Program-made: the position numbers and the translations under genes | Notes under the pieces: model-generated | What the model was told of the DNA's origin: nothing | What the model saw: the letters and a program-made list of their open reading frames with translations, nothing else | Database searches by the model: none | Source: Gremmenia infestans | Taxonomy: Eukaryota > Ascomycota > Leotiomycetes > Helotiales > Hamatocanthoscyphaceae | Direction: 5' to 3' | NCBI GenBank assembly: GCA_032629725.1 | Contig: JAFEVB010000029.1 | Coordinates: 930,001-994,000, forward strand | DNA: 64,000 nt | Shown here: positions 34,818-45,317 of the stretch, piece by piece | Position numbering within the stretch: position 1 is the first letter of the stretch | How the letters are laid out: each line of letters starts with the position of its first letter

Positions 34818-35413
34818 TCATCAGGCCAAGGCCTGGCTTTTTGGCATGAAGTATGAAGTATGGAGCTTGACAACTAGGTTCTAGCGCTGTGCGTTTCTTT
34901 CGTGGCGTTTCGGATACATAGTATACCTCTCTCAACTTTATGTACAATATAGTGCATTACTTGCTTACGATCAGGATATCCAGACACTTTTTGGCCTAAA
35001 AAAGCAGTTCCATAATTTGTAAGTAAATCCACCAGACCTCCGCGCAACCTCGTAAACAATTATCCAGCTGTAAGTTAAGCAATCTACAACATCTGATACG
35101 ATTGTGGTACACACCAACCTGTCTAAATACAGGACGCCCATGTCATAAAATATGTCTATTCTCTTTCTAGCGGTGCAAATAAAAATGTAATAGGAAAGTG
35201 ATCCCGAAGATGGGGCGTCGATTTACCTTACCCCACATTTCACCACGCCCTGCAAGTCACTCAGCCGCATACGACTACTATACGCCTTTGATTTGCGTTT
35301 GCATTTCTTTCTTCCATATATGAGTCAAAATAACCATATTTCGAGCCTTCTAATATTAGTGATTCTCTCTCTAATACTTCAATTAGAGCTCCCCACAATT
35401 CCAATTTTCCAAA

Positions 35414-36608
35414 ATGGCATTAACAAACCCCAAACAGCAGAAGCACATCGTCTTTGATGTAATCGGTACGCTGGCCTCTTACTCTAGGTTTTTCGAAGCG
35501 TTGGAAGAGATGTTGGGTGATAAGGTATGTGTGTTTTCGTTTGCGAAATGGGATATGGATGATAATAAATATATTAATAATGAGACAGCTACGCGCTGAG
35601 GGGATTAAACCGATGCTTTTTGGATATGCTTGGTACGTTGGTCTGATTCTTATAACACGATTACATACTCTTCTTCCTCCTCTTCTCGTGAAATATATAT
35701 TATTAGTGATTACTTAATGTCATCGTCTCAGGATCGAAACCGCAGAACGTGAATACACATACCTATCTATATCCAGCACCACAGGCTATACGCTGTTCTT
35801 GAAAGTCTTCGTACCGCTCTTCTATCGCGTTCTCTGGATGTCTGGTATCTCTGAACCACGAGAGTTTGCTAGTGATGAAGATAAAGATCTTTCGTTTCCT
35901 CTATTCCCTTTCCCATCACATCTAATACCTCTCCCTCACAAGCTCTCTCTCACAACCCCTCCTCCTCCCATCTCTCCTAAACTCGTCTCCTCATCTCCTC
36001 AATTCTCCTAAACACATCTGTAATCCAATCTAACCCAACCCAACCCAACCACCAGACATCATAATGCGCAGCTTTTCCGCCCTCTAACTACGTCCCGGCG
36101 CCTCAGCCTGCATATCCCACCTCCGCGCTCACGGTTTCACGGTATGGTGCTACACAGCCGGCGACGTCTCCACCGTAGCTGCGTATTTCGCAGACGCGGG
36201 AATCGAGATGTCGGTGCGCAATCTGTTGAGTTGTGATATGTATGGGGTTGGGAAACCGGATAAGGAGTCTTATACACCCGTACTAGAATTGCTGAAGAAA
36301 GAAAAAGGAGATGGAGATGGAGGGGGAGGGGGAGAGGAAGTGGAAGAGGGAGGAGGAGTTTTGGTTCGCCGCGGCGCATATGTGGGATGTCAGCGCGGCG
36401 AGAAAATCTGGGTATGTTCAAGATGTGATTTCGATGGGGGTGTAGAGAGGGAATAATGCTGACGAAGTGTATATGTGATAGGTTTAAGGGGGCGTGGTGT
36501 TCGGTATATGAAAAGGAACCGTGTGTGGAGATTTTTGGGCAGATGGATGTCATGGCTGATTCGCTGCTGGAAATGGCTAAGATGTTTGTTGTGAAGGCGG
36601 GGGGTTGA
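35414..36608 (+). pseudogene. Broken haloacid-dehalogenase type II (HAD) hydrolase gene
   Basis: All HAD motifs are still readable but not in one frame. Motif I FDVIGTLASY is in exon 35414-35523. After an intron (GTATGT...ACAG) come LRAEGIKPMLFGYAW and, past a second intron, IETAEREYTYLSIS with FREFAS-like EPREFASDEDKD. The next block starts ATGCGCAGCTTTTCC near 36064 and reads MRSFSAL, then TAA, then LRPGASACISHLRAHGF, WCYTAGD (motif II) and GVGKPDKESY (motif III lysine). A purine-rich (GGAGATGGAG...) tract at about 36300-36358 then shifts the frame. The end reads FWFAAAHMWDVSAARKSG (motif IV), followed by an intron and FKGAWCSVYEK up to the stop at 36606. One nonsense codon plus one frameshift in otherwise conserved sequence suggests recent inactivation, unless either is a sequencing or assembly error. 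Relatives dehalogenate 2-haloacids or act on other small phosphoesters. Confidence 0.75.
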
Positions 36609-37130
36609 GATGGGGGGATGATCGGAAGAGGGTTTGGATTGGATTTATGGAGGGTATGCTTTGATACGTACCTGGCCAGGATTCTAGATTTAGGTAGCGA
36701 GGCTTTAAGCGAGCCCCTAATCAGATGTTCCTAATACCTGGCGGGTGTTGTAAGCATTTCAGGCATATGCTATACTTTCTCTGGTATATGCTATTTCAAA
36801 GGGAAATATATCTGGTTAGTAGAAGAGGATTCTATTGCTTTTATCTGTCTTGAACATTAGAAATATACGTTGATGTCTCGCTTGAAAATATTATGCGACC
36901 TGCTTTAGAAAGTGGTATTTATCACTTGCCAACAATCAGACAACCCTCATTTTGCATCTCGCTATAAATATAACACGTTTGCAACCACGGTTTAATATCA
37001 TGTTTCTCGTAAATACTTTATCGCAATACGACAACTTCCTCCCAACTTCTACCAGATCCATTTTTCCCCCCTTCTCCCAAAATCCATCTATCAATGCCAA
37101 CCACCATCATCTACTCCAAACACCACCACC

Positions 37131-37556
37131 TCAAAACCCAAGCGCACTATTAAACGCCGTAGCAGTCGTAGCATCCTTGGTCCCCAACCCCGCCACAGTC
37201 GCCTTAGCCGCCGTACACAAATCCTTGGCCGCCTGATTCGCCGCACACACATTCGTAAGCTGATCGCAGATCCGGTTCGTGATGATATTAGGATTCAGCG
37301 CATCCTGCTGCCCCTGCGCAACAACCGCGTCGGTCGGCAGGAACGTGCCCTCGGTCGCCTTGCGTCCCGCGCGTCCGAACTGGAAATCCATCGTCGGCGT
37401 GCAGGTACCGAAATCGGCACCTCCTGCGGCAGCGCTGGAGGTGGAGTTTGCGGCTGCGGCGATGGTGGTGTTTTTTGCGCGGGCGAATACGGGAAGTGTG
37501 GAGGCGGAAGCGGAGAAGGCGGAGAGGAGGATGAGGAGAAGTGTTTTGGTGTACAT
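37131..37556 (-). CDS. Small secreted fungal protein with conserved cysteines
   Basis: A single exon of 141 aa. A classical signal peptide (MYTKTLLLILLSAFSASA) is followed by a short Ala/Ser/Asn-rich linker with an NST glycosylation site. The mature part holds ADFGTCTPTMDFQFGRAGRK, then LNPNIITNRICDQLTNVC and AKDLCTAAKATVAGLGTKDA. I know this FGTC...ITxxICDxLxNxC arrangement as a recurrent secreted family in ascomycetes and basidiomycetes with no assigned biochemical role. The four cysteines could make two disulfides. The long AT-rich 3' neighbour region has no other gene. Start chosen at the only ATG that opens the signal peptide; longer in-frame starts up to 37769 add non-secretory sequence. 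Confidence 0.85.
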   Translation of the reverse strand: MYTKTLLLILLSAFSASASTLPVFARAKNTTIAAAANSTSSAAAGGADFGTCTPTMDFQFGRAGRKATEGTFLPTDAVVAQGQQDALNPNIITNRICDQLTNVCAANQAAKDLCTAAKATVAGLGTKDATTATAFNSALGF

Positions 37557-38979
37557 TTTGACTGGGGGTGTTAAGGTGTTTTTGGTGAGAAGTGATGTGT
37601 ATAGGTGGGATAGGGATATTATGTGTAAAGACCGGCTAGCGGTGGTATGTATATATGAATATGTAAGAGAATGGAAAAAGTTCACAGAACTATGTAAAGA
37701 ATGTAAATGCTGCACAGGTTGGTTGAGGAAGTCGATGAAGATGGGATGTATCTTTCTTTCAAATGGCATTATCGCTTTACTTATGCTCGACAGTTACTTG
37801 CAGCTCGGTGTCAGAAACCCGCGAGGACGATGATACAATGCCAATGCCTTGTCAGCCGCTCTGTGACATAGGCACCACTTTCCAAGTCTGGATGAGACGA
37901 GATCACGATACTGGATATTGTGGTTTAGCTGTAATTTGCTCAGAGAGCCGCGTCCATCCGGTCCCTGAGACACCTTGGCACTTACCCGAGTGTGTTGGGA
38001 CGAACGCATAATGTAGGTTCGGGTTTCAGGGGCTTCGTCAACGGCGCTAAGAATTAGCGACGAGACAGGAAATGTACCAACTTTCTAGGACCATGGTATT
38101 TTGTGCTTTGTCCTAGTTACGAATCAACTTTAAAGCGATAAGTCCTGCAATATGCAGCACGTGATCTGGTTTAAGCTACAGTACATCCTAAGCCAGACTT
38201 TCAGATCCCAAATCTGGTGTAAATTACAGCTGGGATTTAGCGAAACTAAACAGCATAGAAATGTGATTGTATTAGAGGTATGCGACATAGAGGAGCTCTA
38301 GTATAGAGGATAGTAGACGTAGTCTTATGTGCAGTCTATAGATTGGAGTATATGTGATGGCCCAGATTATGCTTAGTAATCATAGAGAGAGGAGATCTTG
38401 TTGGACCTGATTAGGCTTAGCGCTCATTAGTTTCTGCCCCTCGCAACGTATTAGGATTTTGGACTGACTTTTGATTATAGCAGTGGAAGGTGCTCAGATT
38501 CCTAGAAGCAGGAAATCGAGACAGATAACCTTAAAACTGTCGGGATATGTGGTCATATGATACTAGCGTCGATGACTAAGCGATGCAGAGGCACACCCTC
38601 TTCGCCTTGTCATCCACACTTAGACTTAGACACCTACATACCAAATCAGATACCATCGTATTAGACAGATTACTAGGCCAACCCAGTGCACTATGTGACC
38701 CCTCCCCTCCCCAAAAAAAAACCCGATCTTATTAGACATGGACGACAAATGAACTTTGAGTTCGAGTTCCAACGCTATGATTACTTCGTAACACTTGAAA
38801 AATACTACAACAGATAGTACTGCATACCATACCAACACCAAGATCCAGTGAAGAGCATAGGTGGTTCTTGGAAATAATCTATCGCCACTACTTTGTGACG
38901 GAGTCAGACCTCGTTTTATCTCCCTCTTCGTACCCTCGATCAAATTCAGAACGTCAGGTGCCACTGTTATGTTCCAGGT
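37557..38979. other. Intergenic, no gene recognised
   Basis: The region is AT-rich and 1.4 kb long. A frame of 112 codons at 38626-38964 (-) shows no family features. A polyadenine run (A9) lies at 38713-38721. The 5' side probably holds the promoter of the small secreted protein gene. Confidence 0.45.
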
Positions 38980-39665
38980 TTAGGTCGATATGGAAGGTAA
39001 CTCGTGTCTCTGGTACTGCTGTCCATCCGTCTCATATAATTGTCCATGTTGTATAGCAATCATTTTTCCTGCAACAGCTCCCCGACCATTGTGCTGATAT
39101 TCCTGTCTCGCTTGTCCCGATTTTCGCCACAGGAAGAATGTAGCAGCTAGTGCAGCAAGAAGTATAGAGCCTAAGACGACACCAACCGAGGCACCTATCG
39201 TAACATTCTTATTCTTGGTACAAGCATCTGTAATATTGGAAGAAGAAGCCCCCGGCAGCAGAGCAGGAAGCCACAGGGGAAGTGATTTGCGTTGATGAAG
39301 ACGCAGGTTACATTGCTGGAGATTCTGTTTGCGTAGATGTGGATTGCGTCGCTGATGATGTTGAAGTAGCTTGCAGACTGAGCCTCATACTCAGCGGGAA
39401 CGTAGCGCCATCACAGCAGGTAGGAGAACCAGCATTAGTTTGAACTGGTGAACTGCAGCAAGAATTGTTGTTAAGGCAGGATGTTATAACAAAGTACTGA
39501 GTTCCTAATTTCTACACGTCAACATGCTAGACCCTGATAATGCGCAACGTAGAGGCAATGACGGTGAAAATGACAGTTTCATGAACCCACCATTGGTAAG
39601 ATGCCGACAAAGGGATTGCAAATTGGATCTTCGAAAGTCCGATCGGTACATCCGCCTTAGTATAA
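38980..39665 (-). pseudogene. Decayed Cys-rich single-pass membrane protein gene (Mid2/WSC-like architecture)
   Basis: Reading the minus strand, the 3' end is well preserved: TDACTKNKNVTIGASVG, then a transmembrane helix (VVLGSILLAALAATFFLW), RKSG and a cytosolic tail ending HELPSIST before the stop at 38980. Upstream the ectodomain is fragmented. GGCTDRTFEDPICNPFVGIL lies near 39600-39662 in a frame broken by TAA and TGA. SCLNNNSCCSS and SPTCCDGATFPLSM lie near 39390-39480, followed by a Ser/Thr linker that ends in TAA and continues in another frame. The cysteine pattern plus Ser/Thr stalk plus GAxVG-type helix is the usual plan of fungal wall-sensor-like proteins. Several stops could be hidden introns, so a functional multi-exon gene is not fully excluded. 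The Fot1-type element at 39921 starts about 260 bp upstream. Confidence 0.5.
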
Positions 39666-39920
39666 AGTGGCCTAGCAGTTAGACAAATTTTTTGCGGGGG
39701 TATTAACAGCGTATATGCTGATAGTAATGGGTTTTGCAAGGAAACGATTCAGAGATTCCTGTTCATATGTAAGAACATGATAGACGGACTGCATAGAATG
39801 GTAATCATACTTCAAACTTATCGAGGTTCATGTTTGAAATCTGCGGGATACAGGTGCTGGACCCAGGGGGCTGGACGTGAATGGCGGCATTCTAAGGTAG
39901 GGACGGATGTAAGCAGATTA

Positions 39921-39972
39921 AGTCCCCCCCCCCATCTCGGCCACCCCCCCATTTCGGCCACCTCGCTTAGCT
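39921..39972 (+). repeat. Left terminal inverted repeat of the Fot1/pogo element
   Basis: This 52-bp arm starts AGT followed by ten C, then ATCTCGGCC. It pairs with 41702-41744. Apart from the expanded C run, every base matches. Confidence 0.9.
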
Positions 39973-40005
39973 ACTACCTTCCTACTTTGTAACCTTATAA
40001 CTTTT

Positions 40006-41625
40006 TTATTCCTCTACTTCTATATAATCACCTGTACTAGTAGATTCTATAGACGAATCAGAATCTTCCTCTTCAATTTCCCGGTCCCCTGCCTTAATTT
40101 GAGCCTCTTTTATAGCCTAGATACCCGCAAACTTTGAATTCGGGCTAGTTCTTACTTGATGTCTTTTCCGCGGCTCTAACTGCTCTACCCTAGCTTCTAA
40201 CTGCTGAATTTGGAGGTTTGCTTATGCTAGACTATAATCCTTTTTATCCTATCCTTTTATTATCTTCCTAAAAAGTAAATAGCGGGTTGGAAGATCGGTT
40301 TCGCCTAATTAGGTAATTGTATTAGCTTGTATTCGTATATCTTTTGCTCTTTTAGGGGTTTCCTATAGAATTTGTAATATACTCTTACTCTAGGCAACCT
40401 CTGCTTCCTTCCCTATATGCTCTAAAGTCGCTAGCGCTAAGCTATTGCTATTTTCTAATAGCAAACGGCTTATAAGAGGCTTAGCCATATTAGGGAGCCA
40501 TAAACCAGTAGCTTTCCATCCCGCCTTAATATTTGAGGGCCCTAAGCTTGCTTCCCGAGCCTTCTTATAGCAATATAGGAAGTTCTGCTTTCCGATTAGG
40601 GTAGAATCTAAAAGGAGGCTTAAGTTACTAAGCTCCTTTTAGTAAGTAGCTTTGAGGGGGGAGAAAATCAATAAATCGAGTAGTTGCAGCACATGTAAGG
40701 TATGTGGAGGCAGAAATAAAAGGTATATCTTATGCTAGAAGCAAAGCTATATAAAATTAGTGGTTTTATGACTTCTATAGCTATCTAAAATAAGCAATTG
40801 TAGCTCCTATAGGTCCTGTGGTGCTGTGGATAGGATAAACACCTTTTCGAGCTATTCTTAGGCCATAGCATCTAAAGTCCAGCTGTTTTTAGTAGCAGTA
40901 AACTGCCAGCCCTTATACTGTTCTAAGCTAGTTAGAAACCACTGCTATTAGACCGTTTTTCCCTTGAATATAACTAGTGGATCTAGCGCTAGCCCCCTAG
41001 CACTAATACACTTAATAAATAAGGTCTAAGCCTTAGAACCTAGCTGTTTCCGCTAAATAAAACGTCGATTTATACTCCCTATAACTAATCTATTAACCCC
41101 CTAGCCTTCCATAATCCCTGCCTTATCTATATTCCAGCGATTTGCAGGCTTAATAGCCTTAACTTCCGGAACTTCCAATTTTTGGAACTATAGCTTAATT
41201 ATATTAGTTATAGCCCTATTTATATGTGCAGAATCGATCCGGAATTGCCTCTTTATATATAAAATCGGATTCCGTTTAAGGAAGCCTAAAATCTAGCGTT
41301 TTCCAAGTGTGGTAGTGTCTCCCTAGATAGCTAGAAGCCGCTAGGCAAAATCCTTAATCTGTGTATGCGTAGGGCTTAATCCTAGGCTTTCCTACACTAG
41401 AACCCAGTCCGTTAAACGCTTTTCTTAGACTAATAAAAGCTTCTACTAAGGTATTACAGCTTGCTAATAGGATTTGCGACTATATAGTCGGTCTTAGAGT
41501 GTAGCCCTTAGAACCCCCTAATCTAGACTAGCGCGTCGCACGGAAACGTTATTTGCAATAGCATCTAGTGCCTATATAATATCATACTTAGTATATAAAC
41601 GCTTTATTATATAAAGAAGAGGTGT
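40006..41625 (-). pseudogene. RIP-inactivated pogo/Fot1-family DDE transposase
   Basis: On the minus strand, readable blocks are KAIKPANRWNIDKAGIMEG, QFTATKNSWTLDAMA, LLILDSYRSHKTTNF (the second catalytic aspartate), HKIYLLFLPPHT with HVLQLLD, and IFSPLKATY. They match the DDE endonuclease domain of Fot1-like transposases, including the LLxxDxxxSH and LPPHTSHxLQPLD signatures. The C-terminal region includes GWKATGLWLPN, LEARVEQLEPRKRHQ (a short coiled coil) and an acidic end finishing before the TAA at 40006. Roughly two dozen in-frame stops occur, almost all TAG or TAA, and I saw no frameshift. The N-terminal helix-turn-helix part (41400-41625) is the most damaged. Confidence 0.85.
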
Positions 41626-41701
41626 ATAGAATTTAAAAATGATCTATAGATTTATTCTTAAGTTATTAGAATCTAAAGTGGGAGGTCTCTAAGTGGCGGT
41701 G

Positions 41702-41744
41702 AGCTAAGCGAGGTGGCCGAAATGGGGGGGTGGCCGAGATGACT
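41702..41744 (-). repeat. Right terminal inverted repeat of the Fot1/pogo element
   Basis: This 43-bp arm, read on the minus strand, starts AGTCATCTCGGCC and has a single C after AGT. The rest is identical to the left arm and ends in AGCT. CpA sites inside both arms are unmutated, unlike the transposase region. Confidence 0.9.
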
Positions 41745-42437
41745 TATACGCTTAAGCTGTTTCATTTGTTATATTTGTCTTGAAATCCATGCATTAATAG
41801 CAGCGCCTTAGATCCAAGACCAACGCAAGTTTTTCCGCATCACCTTCTCGAAACCTTCAACTCTCTAGCAGACTGTCATATCAAAATAAAGCACAGCTAG
41901 CCCGAAATTAATTATGCTTATATTGCCTTGCTCCTACTTATACCCACGTCTGTGAGTGAGCGTAGTTTATGAGACCAGGTAGATCGGGAATGGCAATATA
42001 ATAAAGCCTCCAGATGTTTAGTATTCGGACAGAATGAGAAAGAACTTAGAGGATAATTTACCAGAGGCGGGCCTCAAATGAACTGGTTGGCTGAAATACC
42101 TAGCTGAAGAATATATGAGGTTTATTTCTCAAATTTGTCTTATAGATAGAAGCAGCAGCCTCCCCAAGACCAGATGGATTGCTAATTTAATTATTTGTCT
42201 ACCTTCAGTGAATGGCGGACAAAGAGCACTGGGTGGTACTGCACAGGCGCGTGCGATGTATTCGTCTTAAATTGGACATAATCATTAAACGTTGAGCCAA
42301 TATAAACACTTCAACCCACTTCCTACCTTGTGTCCCCATCTGGTCTATGTGTCCTTCTAGAGCTCCATGATCCCTAGGAGGCATATAGTTCCAATAATAG
42401 CCATGATATATTTACTAATATTTATAGACACATAAAC
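41745..42437. other. Intergenic, no gene recognised
   Basis: The region lies between the transposon and the F-box gene's 3' end. It is AT-rich and has no frame of note. Confidence 0.5.
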
Positions 42438-44507
42438 CTACAGAGGAAGACTTGACCAATCTTCACGCCAATCCCTGCTGCCCTCCTTGCGGGGCCAGAC
42501 ACGGCGAAATACTTGCATGATTTCCGAGTCTTCCTCTACATCCCCCGGCTCCATCACAATATCCTTTTCCTTCCGGAAGTACTCCGCTCGCCGTCTATAT
42601 TCATCTGTTTGCTCCTGATCGCGCGCCTCCCTCACCCTCCGACCCAGTTCTCTAACACTAATAACATCCCCGTCGTCTCGACAACCCCGCTCAACCAGCC
42701 ACGAACGACTCAGATGGTTGACAACGGGTGGTATGCTGGCATTGTTTACGGAAGTGCCCCACTGGCCGCCGCCCGTGGTCCACACTTTGAGAGACTCCAG
42801 TCCTCGGCCTACCTTGCTGCTGCAGATGGTCTCCCAGATCGAGCGGACCAACGTCTCGTCCACCGCGCAGTTCATCAGTGTTTCGCGTAGATGGCCCTTC
42901 TTCAAGAACCCTAAAATTTTGCAGCTCTCGCGATCAAATGCATCGAATGAAGCGTCATCTCGAGAATCGGCGTCTCGCATCACCCCCCAGTCAGAACAGT
43001 CCAGGGTAAGGAACAGCGATTCTAATTGTGCCATCTGGCCGAAACTCTTATACATCTCAGCCTCGAGCGTATCGGATTTTGTACGTTTGACTGAAATAGC
43101 TAGCTCCTGTAACGCCGGACACTGGGTGTGGATTTGCAGAATATGCTCCTTTGTGAATGTCATAGGTATATCTCGTCGAAGTCGACGGTCGCTTGGAGCG
43201 AAAGCCCGCTCGGACGGACGTAGATTTAGCCTTTTCAACGTCGGCCCGTGTTGGTCTAGAATGGCGTCTAGGATCTTGGGCTCGAGTGGGCCGGACATGG
43301 AAAGCTGAACGAGAGGCTCGAATATACTGAAAAAGGTAATGGCGTTATTGGCGTAATTAGGTCTCTCAGCGTCCAGGTCGTCGCGTTTCATACGAATGCG
43401 AAGTGTCTTCAATCGCGGGAACGAGCAATTCTGAGCGATCCACTCCATCCCCTCGTCATTTACCCCTGCGCCCTCACATCCGTAACCTCCGCCCAGGGCC
43501 AGATGACGCAGGCGGCTGAAGTCAGTGTGTCTGGCCCAAGCCTGGAGAAGGCCCGGCGGTCTCAAGTCCACGGCCCCGAGGAGCGACAGCGAGGTTAAGG
43601 ACCCGATAGATCGACCGGAGACAAAGCCTGGGAGACCTCGCCAGGGCTCCCGCGGACGGCGGTAGTATCTCCGCGAGCTCTCTGGTGTAAGTTTCACCAC
43701 CACAACTTTCTTCAGGTTAGGCGCAAGACTGGCAACAATCTCCATCATTGCCTCTTGGTTAAAATCGTCGTCGCCCTCGGAATCCCGCCGACAGCATTCA
43801 ACCTTGACACTATACAAACACGGAGACGAGGCCAAGGCCATCTCGTAAGGATAGGGGGTGCCCCATAGTAGGGTTCGCAATCGAAACGTAAGGTGGTAGA
43901 GTTTGCATTGGGGATGGTGGTCATGGAGGGCGTCAAGCAAGGCTGGCGGAAACTGATTCCGGCAGTCATATACTAATTTGGTAAGACGCGGCAGTGATTG
44001 GATTAAATCAACAACGGGTGCCCATGCTAGGTCCTCCTCGGAAGATTTGGCGATGACAGGCTCGTCGTAGACGACATGCGGTGACGGAAAAGATGGTTCT
44101 TCGCCGCCCAAGATTTCGTCCACGCCAGTCGCCTCGAACCAGCTATGGCGGTCGCTCGTGTGGGACTTATACCCCTCGATCCTAGATGCGCCAGATAAGC
44201 GGAAAGACCCTTTAATGCTGAGATAGCGGACGTGGCCCGCGGACGCGGTTCGGCAGAGGGTCGTGACAAGGGCATCAACGTTGCGCTGCAAGGCCTGGCA
44301 ACTGCTAATGCTAAGGTGGATATGGTGAAAGATCAATGGAAGAGTGGCGCCACGGCAAGTTTTGCTTGCCAACCCAAATGCGTAAAGACTTGGTCGATGC
44401 GATATATCCACGTGACCTGCTATCTGCTGCAACGTCTCAAGCGGAAGGCTGTGTAGGTCCAGCTTGACGGAGTCCATGTCCATATTCATGTTGATGTTCA
44501 TGTCCAT
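42438..44507 (-). CDS. F-box protein with degenerate leucine-rich repeats
   Basis: A single exon. From the ATG at 44507 it encodes 689 aa; an ATG at 44588 would give 716 aa. I prefer 44507 because a TATA-like TATAATATAT sits at 44601-44610, only 13 bp before the longer start, so transcription would probably begin downstream of it. The F-box lies at about residues 13-62 (LHSLPLETLQQIAGHVD, then LYAFGLASKTCRGATLPLIF). The rest has spaced leucine-rich strands such as LPRLTKLVYDCRNQFP, LTSLSLLGAVDLRP and LKTLRIRMKRDDLD, as in fungal F-box/LRR substrate receptors. The last ~70 residues are charged and helical. It would act with Skp1-Cul1 to select ubiquitylation targets; the target is unknown. An MDMNINMNMDMD repeat opens the protein. 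Confidence 0.82.
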   Translation of the reverse strand: MDMNINMNMDMDSVKLDLHSLPLETLQQIAGHVDISHRPSLYAFGLASKTCRGATLPLIFHHIHLSISSCQALQRNVDALVTTLCRTASAGHVRYLSIKGSFRLSGASRIEGYKSHTSDRHSWFEATGVDEILGGEEPSFPSPHVVYDEPVIAKSSEEDLAWAPVVDLIQSLPRLTKLVYDCRNQFPPALLDALHDHHPQCKLYHLTFRLRTLLWGTPYPYEMALASSPCLYSVKVECCRRDSEGDDDFNQEAMMEIVASLAPNLKKVVVVKLTPESSRRYYRRPREPWRGLPGFVSGRSIGSLTSLSLLGAVDLRPPGLLQAWARHTDFSRLRHLALGGGYGCEGAGVNDEGMEWIAQNCSFPRLKTLRIRMKRDDLDAERPNYANNAITFFSIFEPLVQLSMSGPLEPKILDAILDQHGPTLKRLNLRPSERAFAPSDRRLRRDIPMTFTKEHILQIHTQCPALQELAISVKRTKSDTLEAEMYKSFGQMAQLESLFLTLDCSDWGVMRDADSRDDASFDAFDRESCKILGFLKKGHLRETLMNCAVDETLVRSIWETICSSKVGRGLESLKVWTTGGGQWGTSVNNASIPPVVNHLSRSWLVERGCRDDGDVISVRELGRRVREARDQEQTDEYRRRAEYFRKEKDIVMEPGDVEEDSEIMQVFRRVWPRKEGSRDWREDWSSLPL

Positions 44508-44600
44508 GAAAGTGGGAGGGAAGGAGCCAGAATTTGGTAGAGAAAAAAAGCAAGAATGGATCTCAGATGGTGGGTTGGGTGGCCACACAGCAGGCGGAGT

Positions 44601-44610
44601 TATAATATAT
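44601..44610 (-). promoter_or_regulatory. TATA-like box upstream of the F-box gene
   Basis: TATAATATAT lies 94 bp upstream of the preferred start (44507) and 13 bp upstream of the alternative start at 44588, so it helps decide the start. Repeated ACGTCAC bZIP/CRE-like half sites follow upstream at about 44668-44682. Confidence 0.4.
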
Positions 44611-44751
44611 AGGTACCTGCGTGATCCGAGACAGCCTTACAGGGCAATGCAATTCAATTTCGTGCACGACGTCACGTCACGTCCTACATGCGCGCGCCGC
44701 ACCCGTGCCGTGCATATGGTAATATAGCACATCGTACAGTACGGTACCGGT

Positions 44752-44808
44752 AATACTGGGGTAATACCGTAATTACTAGCGCCACTTCTGAAACATTACC
44801 CCAGTATT
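44752..44808. repeat. Inverted repeat, 14-bp perfect arms
   Basis: AATACTGGGGTAAT at 44752-44765 and its exact reverse complement at 44795-44808 are separated by 29 bases. It lies upstream of the F-box gene. It could be a small MITE remnant or hairpin; no target-site duplication was found. Confidence 0.6.
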
Positions 44809-45132
44809 GTCACTGTAACTAAGCCCTATAAGTGGGTCTAGCTAATATGTACCACCGTAAACTTATAATTAGCCTTCCTTCATGAATGAGCTTTACACTG
44901 CCACTAAGCACGGAAAGGGCGCAGAATCTGTTTTTTAATCCCTCATTACCTTGTTACAGAATTCTCCAGTAACAGGTTTAAGGCGCAGTACTTTTGACCT
45001 ACAACATCGGTGATTTTGGCGTTACCCAATGTTCGCCAGATTCTGACTGTCCCGTTTTAGCCCCTTATATTTATTCTATGTCCATTAGGAGGTATGATAG
45101 GCAGGCAGCCTTGTGTACCACAGAGGCGTCGG

Positions 45133-45160
45133 TCCTTCCTTCTTCGCTCGGAAGGAAGGA
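45133..45160. repeat. Perfect 10-bp stem hairpin
   Basis: TCCTTCCTTC and GAAGGAAGGA are separated by an 8-base loop (TTCGCTCG). No U-tract or adjacent gene suggests termination. Function unknown. Confidence 0.5.
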
Positions 45161-45317
45161 TCGACTCTTATACCCCGCAATCTTCGCTGCACCGCGGGCG
45201 GATCAAACAGTAGTTTATCTTGGCATCTGATGCTTACTTTGTACTACAGAATGTCTCCCGATCGTGAACTAAGATGTGGCACGGTCCGCGCCAATGCGTT
45301 GCAAGGCTATGACTTAC

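Larger units (their letters stand above)
39921..41744 (-). mobile_element. Complete Fot1/pogo-type DNA transposon with RIP-like mutations
   Basis: An 1,824-bp element flanked by TA on both sides (39919-39920 and 41745-41746), the target duplication of the Tc1/mariner/pogo superfamily. The ends begin AGTC, as in Fot1, and continue ATCTCGGCCACCCCCCC then ATTTCGGCCACCTCGC. The two terminal repeats are identical through AGCT apart from nine extra C residues in the left one. The interior encodes one transposase on the minus strand that keeps a single reading frame across about 1.5 kb while carrying many TAG/TAA codons, mostly where CAG/CAA or TGG is expected. This is what C-to-T mutation at CpA (repeat-induced point mutation) produces. 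The element is therefore inactive but could be mobilised in trans. It inserted between a decayed membrane-protein gene and an F-box gene. Confidence 0.9.

Noticed and set aside
38626..38964. 112-codon minus-strand frame
   Set aside because: Composition is irregular, no homologous features are visible, and it lies beside the decayed membrane-protein gene without splice support.
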